Source: Limiplasma sp036645955
GTDB lineage: Bacteria; Bacillota; Clostridia; Christensenellales; Aristaeellaceae
Reading direction: 5' to 3'
Assembly (NCBI GenBank): GCA_036645955.1
Contig: JAVXND010000001.1
Location: 97,811-161,810 of the forward strand
Length of the DNA stretch: 64,000 nt
Both the position numbers and the translations under genes were made by a program. Shown in pieces: positions 57,756-64,000 of this stretch. The notes under the pieces were generated by a model. That model was given only the letters and a program-made list of their open reading frames with translations. It searched no databases and was not told the origin of the DNA. Position 1 is the first letter of the stretch. Every line of letters begins with the position of its first letter.

Positions 57756-59072
57756 TTACAGGCTCGCATCTGGTACGGTTACCGATATGCGCCAATAATT
57801 CGTACAATTTTCTTCATTCAATTGGTAGGAGTAGCTCGCTTCATTCGCGCCCTCTATATCGCTCCAATTGACGTTGTCACTGCTCATCTGCCATTGTAGG
57901 TGTTCAACGCTTTCATAGCCATGAAGTACAGCCGTCAGTGTCACATGATCGCCCAATGTGAGCTGTTCCGTTTCCCAGCTGGCTGTAATTTCAATGGAAC
58001 GGCTGTTCAGCGGCGCTTCCGCTTCCGCAATCGGCGCTAGCGTAGCTTCGGGCGCAGCTTCCGTCGGCAGCGCTTCCGTCGGTAACACTTCGGGCACAGC
58101 TTCTGTCGGCAGCGCTTCCGTTGGCAACACTTCGGGCGCGGCTTCTGTCGGCAGCACTTCGGGCACCGGCGTTTCTGTTGGCAGGGCTGCGGTCTGCTCT
58201 GGCTGCGGGGTAGCTTTCAGCTTACGATAATTGGCTTTCAAGTTAATACTCAGCTTTTCGCCGCCCATCACGCCCAATTGATAAGGCTCTTCTGTATGCT
58301 TTTCATCGTCCATCACCAAATTCCAACCAATGAATTCATACCCCTCGCGGGTGGGGTTGGTTTGGGGTGCTTTCAGTATTTCACCTTCAGAAAGGGTCAC
58401 ACTTTCAAGAACCGCACCATTGAAATCCATGAAGGTAACTTCATAAATGCGAGCAGGAATTTCAGTCGCGGCAGGCGCTTGGGTCGCTTCGGTGCTTACG
58501 GTCGGCGTAGGCGCTTGGGTCGCTTCGGTGCTTACGGTCGGCGTAGGTGCTTGGGTCGCTTCGGCATTCTCGGTCGCCGCAGGCGCTTGGGTTGCTTCGG
58601 CATTCTCGGTCGCCGCAGGCGCTTGGGTCGCTTCGGCATTCTCGGTCGCCGCAGGCGCTTGGGTCGCTTCGGCATTCTCGGTCGCCGCAGGCGCTTGGGT
58701 GGCTTCGGAATTCTCAGTCGTCACAGGCGCTTGGGTGGCTTCGGAATTCTCAGTCGTCACAGGCGCTTGGGTGGCTTCGGAATTCTCAGTCGCTGTGGGC
58801 GCTTGGTTTGCTTCGGAGCTTTCAGGCACCGCAGGCGCTTGGGTCGCTTCGGAGCCTGCATTCGCCGTGGGCGCGGTAGCCGCCTTAGGCGCTTCGGTCA
58901 CCTTTGTCACCTCGGGTGCCTTCATCGCTTCGGAAACCTCAACGGCCGCAGCCGCAGGGGTTTCAGCCGCAGCCGCTGGTTTCTCAGCCGCACCTTCCTC
59001 GGCAAATACGCCCGTAAACATCATCATCAATGTGAGACACAGAGCAACGGCTCCCATCAACTGCTTCTTCAT
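57756..59072 (-). CDS. secreted repeat-rich protein with InlB-type and Ig-like domains
   Basis: A 438-residue protein with a signal peptide (cleavage after GVFA). A Thr/Ala/Pro/Glu-rich stalk follows, including 11 copies of a 12-residue unit (ATQAPAATENAE type). Next is an InlB B-repeat-like domain, YEVTFMDFNGAVLESVTLSEGEIL to INLKANYRK. A second Pro/Thr/Glu repeat follows with LPTEAxPEV units, and an Ig-like domain at the C-terminus ends VTVPDASL. No LPXTG motif or membrane tail is seen, so it may be secreted or held by other means. ATG at 59072 has GGAGG 9 bases upstream. Function unknown; a surface or adhesion role is inference. Confidence 0.75.
   Translation of the reverse strand: MKKQLMGAVALCLTLMMMFTGVFAEEGAAEKPAAAAETPAAAAVEVSEAMKAPEVTKVTEAPKAATAPTANAGSEATQAPAVPESSEANQAPTATENSEATQAPVTTENSEATQAPVTTENSEATQAPAATENAEATQAPAATENAEATQAPAATENAEATQAPAATENAEATQAPTPTVSTEATQAPTPTVSTEATQAPAATEIPARIYEVTFMDFNGAVLESVTLSEGEILKAPQTNPTREGYEFIGWNLVMDDEKHTEEPYQLGVMGGEKLSINLKANYRKLKATPQPEQTAALPTETPVPEVLPTEAAPEVLPTEALPTEAVPEVLPTEALPTEAAPEATLAPIAEAEAPLNSRSIEITASWETEQLTLGDHVTLTAVLHGYESVEHLQWQMSSDNVNWSDIEGANEASYSYQLNEENCTNYWRISVTVPDASL
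58452..58847. repeat. tandem repeat, 11 units of 36 bases
   Basis: Eleven head-to-tail 36-base units encode 12 residues each (ATQAP plus seven variable residues). The four central units (58560-58703) are nearly identical, differing by one base in the copy at about 58590, while the outer ones have diverged, which suggests recent expansion in the middle. The 36-base period keeps the reading frame when copies are gained or lost. Confidence 0.95.
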
Positions 59073-59263
59073 ATTCAAAATCCTCCATAATCATAGGCTT
59101 TTTCGCATCAATAAACGTCGGTTCTATGCCGACAGCTTTAGTATACACAAAAGTGGTTACATAGACGGTTGCATATCCCATCATTTGAGAGCTTTTTCAG
59201 CATATATCCGTTTTTCATCAAGTGCGCTCCTGTTTCCATAGCTGTACTTTTCCTGTATGCGCC

Positions 59264-59292
59264 TTGCAATCACCGCACAAAGCCGTTACAAT
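59264..59292 (+). promoter_or_regulatory. promoter of the isocitrate dehydrogenase gene
   Basis: TTGCAA (59264-59269), 17 bases, TACAAT (59287-59292). The rest of the 309-base space between the repeat-protein start and this gene holds only a small 5-bp stem (59117-59133) and a possible minus-strand -10, TATACT, at 59140-59145. Confidence 0.72.
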
Positions 59293-59381
59293 GGTACGGA
59301 TACCAAGCGCGGGGTTTATCGGGCGCATCAGCAAAACCCATGTCGCCCTAACCCCTATTGTATATTAAAAGGATGATGAAT

Positions 59382-60590
59382 ATGCCTAAAATTCAAATGA
59401 CAACGCCCCTTGTGGAAATGGATGGCGACGAAATGACGCGCATCCTATGGCAAAAAATCAAGGATAAGCTGATTTTACCCTATGTGGATTTGCGCAGCGA
59501 ATATTTTGATCTGGGACTTGCAAAGCGCGATGAAACCGACGATGCCATCACCGTGGAAAGTGCGCAAGCCACCCTCCGCTACGGCGTAGCTGTCAAATGC
59601 GCCACCATCACACCCAACGCACAGCGCATGGATGAATATCACCTGAAGCAAATGTGGAAAAGCCCCAACGGCACCATCCGCGCCATTTTAGACGGTACGG
59701 TTTTTCGCGCGCCCATCGTGTTAAAAGGCATCACGCCCTGCGTGCCTCATTGGAAAAAGCCGATCACCATCGCGCGTCACGCTTATGGCGATGTCTATAA
59801 AAACACCGAGTTTCGCGTACCCTCAGCTGGCAAAGCCGAGCTTTGCTTTACCAGCCAAGACGGAGCTGAAACACGGCTGCCCATTCACAATTTTGAAGGG
59901 AGCGGCGTTTTGCAAGGCTTGCATAACACAGACAAAAGCATCACCTCCTTTGCTCGCTCCTGCTTCGCTTACGCCCTTTCCGTAAAGGAGGATTTGTGGT
60001 TTTCCACCAAGGATACCATTTCCAAAATTTACGATCACCGCTTCAAGGATATTTTTGAAGCGCTCTACAGCACAGAATACCGCCAAGCGTTCCAAGCTGC
60101 GGGCATTGAATACTTTTACACCTTGATTGACGATGCCGTCGCGCGGGTGATTCGCAGTGAGGGCGGTTTCATCTGGGCGCTCAAAAATTACGACGGCGAT
60201 GTCATGAGCGACATGGTTGCCACCGCCTTTGGAAGCTTGGCCATGATGACCAGCGTGCTTGTTTCTCCAGGGGGACAGTTCGAATACGAGGCCGCGCACG
60301 GCACCGTCACCCGCCACTACTACAAGCACTTGCAGGGGGAAGAAACCAGCACCAATCCCGTCGCAACCATTTTTGCATGGACGGGTGCCCTGCGCAAGCG
60401 CGGCGAGCTGGATCACCTCAAGGACCTGCAAGCCTTTGCGGATCAGCTGGAGCAAGCCACCCTTCAAACCATCGAAAACGGAAAAATGACCAAGGATTTG
60501 GTTCCGCTGTTCGAGGGCAAAGCCATTTCGCTAAGCAGCAACGGCTTTTTGGATGCGATTGCGGATACGTTCAACCTGATAACCGCATGA
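59382..60590 (+). CDS. icd: NADP-dependent isocitrate dehydrogenase, eukaryotic-like type
   Basis: A 402-residue homodimeric-type enzyme that makes 2-oxoglutarate from isocitrate. TPLVEMDGDEMTRILWQKIKD and KSPNGTIRAILDGTVFRAPI are the type II signatures (not the E. coli type). Substrate-binding Arg and Asp are in YDGDVMSDMVATAFGSLAMMTSVLVSPGG and EAAHGTVTRHY. ATG at 59382 has AAAAGGA about 9 bases upstream; two earlier in-frame ATGs lie too close to that site. It stands alone with its own promoter. Confidence 0.94.
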   Translation: MPKIQMTTPLVEMDGDEMTRILWQKIKDKLILPYVDLRSEYFDLGLAKRDETDDAITVESAQATLRYGVAVKCATITPNAQRMDEYHLKQMWKSPNGTIRAILDGTVFRAPIVLKGITPCVPHWKKPITIARHAYGDVYKNTEFRVPSAGKAELCFTSQDGAETRLPIHNFEGSGVLQGLHNTDKSITSFARSCFAYALSVKEDLWFSTKDTISKIYDHRFKDIFEALYSTEYRQAFQAAGIEYFYTLIDDAVARVIRSEGGFIWALKNYDGDVMSDMVATAFGSLAMMTSVLVSPGGQFEYEAAHGTVTRHYYKHLQGEETSTNPVATIFAWTGALRKRGELDHLKDLQAFADQLEQATLQTIENGKMTKDLVPLFEGKAISLSSNGFLDAIADTFNLITA

Positions 60591-60606
60591 GGCTTTGATT
60601 AGATTA

Positions 60607-60632
60607 GATTAGAATATGCTAATCCGCTTTTT
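60607..60632 (+). terminator. weak terminator after icd
   Basis: GATTAG (60607-60612) pairs with CTAATC (60619-60624), followed by CGCTTTTTC. It follows a short GATTA tandem repeat at 60596-60612. Confidence 0.4.
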
Positions 60633-60674
60633 CTTCGAATGCATTCATGCTATACTGCATCCGAGGTGATTGTT

Positions 60675-61040
60675 TTGAGTTTTTTGGGTAACATCCTATG
60701 GTTCCTGTTCGCAGGCTTTTGGCAAGGCATCAGTTGGATGCTGGCAGGGTTGCTGTGGTGCCTCACCATCGTGGGCATTCCCGTCGGACGGCAGTGCTTC
60801 AAGTTCGCGGCGCTCTCCCTGCACCCCTTTGGGCAAGATGTGCGCTTAGGCGGCGGCGCGTTTTCCACGCTGTTCAACCTCGTTTGGCTCGTTGTAAGCG
60901 GCATCTGGATCGCATTTACGTCTTGTGTCACGGGGTTTTTTCTGTGCTTAACCATTGTGGGCATTCCCTTTGGGTTGCAATGCTTCAAGCTTGCTCGGCT
61001 CGCGCTCATGCCCTTTGGCGCGGAAATCGTCCGTATTTAA
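60675..61040 (+). CDS. YccF domain-containing membrane protein
   Basis: A 121-residue protein with two repeated YccF units, each a hydrophobic hairpin followed by LTIVGIP(V/F)G and QCFK(F/L)A. The start is TTG at 60675 with GAGGTGA 5 bases upstream. An extended -10, TGCTATACT, lies at 60648-60656. Function unknown. It converges on the antiporter gene with 11 bases between. Confidence 0.82.
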   Translation: MSFLGNILWFLFAGFWQGISWMLAGLLWCLTIVGIPVGRQCFKFAALSLHPFGQDVRLGGGAFSTLFNLVWLVVSGIWIAFTSCVTGFFLCLTIVGIPFGLQCFKLARLALMPFGAEIVRI

Positions 61041-61051
61041 TCAGTCAGCGG

Positions 61052-62482
61052 CTATCTTTTTTCGCGGCGTATAGGCCACATGCGTGCGCTCGTTGTAGCC
61101 CAATGTGCGCCTTCCCTTTGAGTAGCCGCCAACGGCATTGGGGCTTGTGTGACTTTGGGATCGGCTTTCCGTTTGGAATCGCCGATCTTTTTTTGTTCCC
61201 TTGCGTCCTCTTTCTTTTCGTGCCTGACGACCTTTTTCTCCTTCTCGGGCGGATTTTTGCTTGCCTCCTTTTTCATGAGCAATGCGTCTGCTGAAATGGC
61301 TCCCGAAAGCATCATTGCCTTGCGTGCGCAAACCGGGCCGATCATTTCATACAATACCGATGATGATAGGATAATGGTGCTCAGCAATGCGCCTGCGCCT
61401 TCGGGCAAAATCCTCTGTGCCAATACCGCAAGACCAATGCTGACCCCTGCTTGCGGAATGAGCGCAAGCCCAAGGTAGCGCCGCACCTCCCGCGAAGCCT
61501 TGATGCACACCGCCCCCAAATACGCCCCCAGATATTTTCCCAATATGCGCACAAAGAAATAGCCAACGCCAATGACACCCACGGTTTGCAGTGCAGGCAA
61601 ATTCAGGCTCATGCCCGAAAGCACAAAGAAAAGCACATTGATAGGCGGTGTAATGTGATTGGCCTGCTTAAACAACGATGTGTCACCGCTCACATTGGAT
61701 ACCGTCGCCCCTAGCATCATACACCCCATCAGCGGTGATACCTCCAGCGCCGAGCACCCTGCCGCAAGCAAAAAAACAAATGTGCAAAGCAATACCAGCC
61801 TATGGTCCGACGAACGCCCATGGAGCATGGCGCAGAGCAGTCTGCCTAGCAAAAAGGAAACCAACAGCACCGCCAGGTTTAACCAAAGAGGGGCAAGCAT
61901 CATGCGCCAATCCATTTGTACCGCACGCTCCGCATTCGCCGCCACCGCGGCACACAAACTGAAGGCCAGCAGCGCCACCGCATCATCCAATGCCACCACC
62001 TGCACCAGGGTGTTCACAAAATCCCCCTTCGCACGGTATTGCCTGATGGTCATCAAGCTAGAGGCAGGCGCAGTTGCCGACGCAATGGCCCCCAGCAGCA
62101 GTGAAAAAGAAAGGGAAAGATGAAAAACATACAGCATGCACAGCGTTACCATAGCGGCGGCAATCAGCGCTTCCATCAGCGTAAGCATGATGATCCTCCC
62201 GCCCTGCTGCTTTAGGCGATCCAGACGTAAATATTTTCCTACGCCAAACGCAATAAAGGAGAGCGCAATGTCCGTGACAAAATCCATTCCCGCAATGATT
62301 TCATTGGGAATCAGATGCAGCACATAGGGGCCAATGACCATTCCCGCAAGTAAATAGCCTGTTACATTGGGTAATTTGAATATCTTTGTTACGCGCGTCA
62401 TTAAAAAGCCTGATAGCCACAGAATAGCCACCGCCAGAAGCACCCCTGCGGCATGGGTTAACGATGAAAACATTTCCGCCAT
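61052..62482 (-). CDS. CPA2-family cation/proton antiporter (Kef/NhaP-like)
   Basis: A 476-residue transporter with about 12 helices over residues 10-390. GYLLAGMVIGPYVLHLIP, ATAPASSLMTIRQYRAKGD and VVALDDAVALLAFSL are CPA2 features; the DD pair is the likely ion site. A Lys/Glu-rich cytosolic tail of about 80 residues follows; it is not a TrkA-N domain. ATG at 62482 has AAGGAG 9 bases upstream. It is divergent from a LysR regulator, which probably controls it. Confidence 0.85.
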   Translation of the reverse strand: MAEMFSSLTHAAGVLLAVAILWLSGFLMTRVTKIFKLPNVTGYLLAGMVIGPYVLHLIPNEIIAGMDFVTDIALSFIAFGVGKYLRLDRLKQQGGRIIMLTLMEALIAAAMVTLCMLYVFHLSLSFSLLLGAIASATAPASSLMTIRQYRAKGDFVNTLVQVVALDDAVALLAFSLCAAVAANAERAVQMDWRMMLAPLWLNLAVLLVSFLLGRLLCAMLHGRSSDHRLVLLCTFVFLLAAGCSALEVSPLMGCMMLGATVSNVSGDTSLFKQANHITPPINVLFFVLSGMSLNLPALQTVGVIGVGYFFVRILGKYLGAYLGAVCIKASREVRRYLGLALIPQAGVSIGLAVLAQRILPEGAGALLSTIILSSSVLYEMIGPVCARKAMMLSGAISADALLMKKEASKNPPEKEKKVVRHEKKEDAREQKKIGDSKRKADPKVTQAPMPLAATQREGAHWATTSARMWPIRREKR

Positions 62483-62514
62483 ATTCACGAGCTCCTTTCC
62501 GTTTTGAACGTTTC

Positions 62515-62546
62515 TTGATTTTATCAGCCGATTATGATAAAATCAA
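62515..62546. promoter_or_regulatory. palindromic divergent promoter and operator
   Basis: A perfect 12-bp inverted repeat (62515-62526 with 62535-62546, 8-base spacer). On the plus strand it reads TTGATT (62515-62520), 17 bases, TAAAAT (62538-62543). On the minus strand it reads the same, TTGATT (62541-62546), 17 bases, TAAAAT (62518-62523). The two promoters therefore overlap fully. A second smaller repeat, 62566-62572 with 62578-62584, follows. Confidence 0.75.
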
Positions 62547-62620
62547 ATGATGATTTTTTCTATCACAATCAATATTTTTGATTGTTCGCTCTTTCATCAA
62601 CGCAAAACGGAGGTGCGCCC

Positions 62621-63508
62621 ATGATTGATCAAAAGCTAAAAACGCTCTTATGCGTTATCAAAGAAGGCGGCTATACCAAAGCCGCCGAATGCCTCTCCCT
62701 ATCCCAGCCTGCGGTGAGCTATCACATAAAACAGCTGGAGGAAGAGCTTTCCATCAAAATTTTTTATCGCAACCTCAAAAAGCTTACGCTTACGCCCGAA
62801 GGCGAGGTGCTTGTCAAATATGCCAAACGCCTTGAAGGTCTGAGTGAAACCGCCTATCGTGCTCTGCTTGATACCAAACAGCATCTGCATCACTTTACTG
62901 TAGGCATAACCCCCACTTGCGGAGAAGCCTTGGTGGGGCGCATGTTCACGGGTTATTGCAACGAGCATCCGCATACCAAAATCAGCCTTGTCACAGGCAC
63001 CTTGGAACAGCTCTGCGACAAACTAACGGGCTATGAGCTGGATTTTGCCATTGTGGAAGGCAGTGTTTCGCTCAAGCATTGCCGCGCAATGCTCTTGGAT
63101 TTGGATTATCTGTGTTTGGTCATGTCGCCTGAGCATAGGCTTGCAAAGCGCAGTGCCGTAACCCTTGAGGAGCTCAAGGCAGAAAGTCTGATTCTCCGCC
63201 GCGGGGAAGCAGGCACACGCCGTTTGTTTGAAAGCAGCTTAGCAGGTCAGCGCGAAAACATCCGCAATTTTGATGTTCGGCTGGAAATGGATAACATCAA
63301 CACCATCAAGGAGCTTGTTGCCTCCAATTTAGGGGTCACGGTCATTGCGCACAGCGCCTGCCGCGAGGAAACAGCCGCAGGCCAGCTTGTAGCCGTACCC
63401 ATTGAAGGCATGAAAATGATCCGCGAAATCAATATCATCTGTCAAGACGATTTTGACCATCCGGAGCTGCTCAAGGATATCCAACAGCTTTATGCCCTGT
63501 ATCGCTAA
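62621..63508 (+). CDS. LysR-family transcriptional regulator
   Basis: A 295-residue regulator. The N-terminal winged helix reads LKTLLCVIKEGGYTKAAECLSLSQPAVSYHIKQLEEEL, and a ligand-binding domain follows from about residue 90. The ATG at 62621 has CGGAGGTG 5 bases upstream. It is divergent from the antiporter with a shared palindromic promoter, a classical LysR arrangement. Ligand unknown. Confidence 0.9.
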   Translation: MIDQKLKTLLCVIKEGGYTKAAECLSLSQPAVSYHIKQLEEELSIKIFYRNLKKLTLTPEGEVLVKYAKRLEGLSETAYRALLDTKQHLHHFTVGITPTCGEALVGRMFTGYCNEHPHTKISLVTGTLEQLCDKLTGYELDFAIVEGSVSLKHCRAMLLDLDYLCLVMSPEHRLAKRSAVTLEELKAESLILRRGEAGTRRLFESSLAGQRENIRNFDVRLEMDNINTIKELVASNLGVTVIAHSACREETAAGQLVAVPIEGMKMIREINIICQDDFDHPELLKDIQQLYALYR

Positions 63509-63562
63509 ACAAAAAAAGCGCCGTCCCTGCTCTTGGGTTCTTTCTAACCTTTGGGTATTTAA

Positions 63563-63592
63563 AAAAAGCAGATATGAAAATATCTGCTTTTT
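63563..63592. terminator. perfect hairpin inside the IS left end
   Basis: A perfect 13-bp stem (63563-63575 with 63580-63592) has a GAAA loop, and poly-A and poly-T tracts make up the outer five pairs on each arm. It should stop transcription entering the element and also terminate the LysR gene. Confidence 0.78.
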
Positions 63593-63659
63593 CTTCACTT
63601 TATGGCTTCTCAAGTTAGGGTAAATGTGGTACAATAGAGGTATCAAAAGACGAAAGAAG

Positions 63660-64000
63660 ATGATTCGATTGAGATATTTTCCAACACAAGATTATTCGTT
63701 TTTGTTAGATGAAAACCACTACGTTTATGATCATGTTGAAGATGGAGATAGTTTGCATATTTACATTAAATCAAGAGAACATGGCTGTGCTTGTCCTGAA
63801 TGCGGGAAGATGAGTACGAAACTTCACGCTACTTACAGAAGAAAGTTCCAGGATACTCCTATCCACTGTAAACGTACGTATCTGCACGCTAATGTTTATA
63901 AATATGATTGTGAAAATCCAGATTGTGGCTGCAAAGTTTTTATGGAAGTTCTTCCATTTGCAAAAGCATCGCAGGTACGCACAGATGCATTAAATACACT
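63660..64000 (+). CDS. ISL3-family transposase, N-terminal part
   Basis: The first about 113 codons. The translation includes a zinc-binding segment typical of the ISL3 transposase N-terminus: CACPECGKMSTK and DCENPDCGC. The DDE catalytic domain is outside the window. The ATG at 63660 is chosen; a TTG at 63669 is possible. Codon use (AAA, TTA, GAT, AAT) is clearly more AT-rich than that of the neighbouring LysR gene, consistent with transfer. Confidence 0.82.
   Translation, partial: MIRLRYFPTQDYSFLLDENHYVYDHVEDGDSLHIYIKSREHGCACPECGKMSTKLHATYRRKFQDTPIHCKRTYLHANVYKYDCENPDCGCKVFMEVLPFAKASQVRTDALNT

Larger units (their letters stand above)
63535..64000 (+). mobile_element. left end of an ISL3-family insertion sequence (truncated by window end)
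   Basis: GGGTTCTTTCTAACCTTTGGG at 63535 onward resembles ISL3-family terminal repeats. It is followed by a hairpin and a transposase start. Base composition turns AT-rich compared with the flanking gene. The right end and target duplication are outside the window. Confidence 0.7.

Noticed and set aside
58278..59241. Two long plus-strand open frames across the tandem repeats
   Set aside because: They arise because the 36-base repeat lacks stop codons in several frames. The products are low-complexity and lack a ribosome-binding site or signal sequence.
1..64000. tRNA, rRNA or CRISPR arrays
   Set aside because: No cloverleaf-like segments, rRNA-like stretches or regularly spaced direct repeats were seen on reading the gene-free stretches; this is by eye and not a computed search.

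Overview
The window looks like chromosomal DNA from a spore-forming, probably anaerobic Clostridia-class Bacillota with moderate-to-high GC. The main reasons are a complete eight-gene spoIIIA operon, an hrcA-grpE-dnaK-dnaJ heat-shock cluster under a perfect CIRCE operator, L27 made with the cleavable N-terminus and its protease Prp, a biotin/Na+ decarboxylase pump, and a three-gene anaerobic glycerol-3-phosphate dehydrogenase-type cluster. I cannot fix the genus; a gut or rumen lineage is suggested by the glycan genes but is not proven. Coding density is high, TTG starts are frequent, and I found no rRNA, tRNA or CRISPR array.

Layout. 0.1-2.2 kb: CNNM/CorC-type membrane protein and a HAD phosphatase. 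2.2-19.3 kb: a carbohydrate locus. On the minus strand lie a ribose/fucose-type ABC importer (ATPase, permease, binding protein), a FucU-type mutarotase and a DUF4091 protein. On the plus strand lie an intracellular GH29 alpha-L-fucosidase, an LplB/LplC/lipoprotein oligosaccharide importer, a YesN/YesM two-component system, an unusual SGNH-alpha/beta hydrolase fusion and a second SGNH esterase. Together these read as uptake and trimming of fucosylated, acylated glycans. 19.4-22.1 kb: DegV, then a DMT transporter divergent from a Crp/Fnr regulator across a perfect palindrome. 22.3-27.3 kb: a Na+-translocating decarboxylase operon with two different carboxyltransferase subunits. 27.5-30.2 kb: GNAT enzyme, purC and an RpiR regulator.

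30.3-40.2 kb (minus): rpsU, hinT, mtaB, rsmE, prmA, dnaJ, dnaK, grpE, hrcA, hemW, the conserved Bacillota order. 40.3-46.0 kb: DUF1622 protein, spoIIIAH to spoIIIAA (written 3' to 5') and an L,D-transpeptidase. 46.1-47.2 kb: rplU-prp-rpmA. 47.4-52.2 kb: DUF554 protein, ahcY and metNIQ.

The metNIQ operon is preceded by the most interesting element of the window. It is a 26-codon leader ORF with a very strong ribosome-binding site, in which 5 Met and 6 Cys make up 11 of 26 residues, followed at once by an intrinsic terminator. This looks like a peptide-coupled attenuator for methionine/cysteine supply. No SAM riboswitch or T-box is recognisable there.

52.2-57.6 kb (minus): a degenerate VanY/M15-like membrane protein whose zinc ligands are all replaced, the glpA-like / FAD oxidoreductase / DUF1667 cluster, and a TcdA-type E1-like enzyme. 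57.7-61.0 kb: a repeat-rich secreted protein, NADP-type isocitrate dehydrogenase and a YccF protein. 61.0-63.5 kb: a CPA2-type cation/proton antiporter and a LysR regulator divergent across a palindromic, apparently bidirectional promoter. The last ~465 bases are the left end and truncated transposase of an ISL3-family insertion sequence, visibly more AT-rich than the rest.
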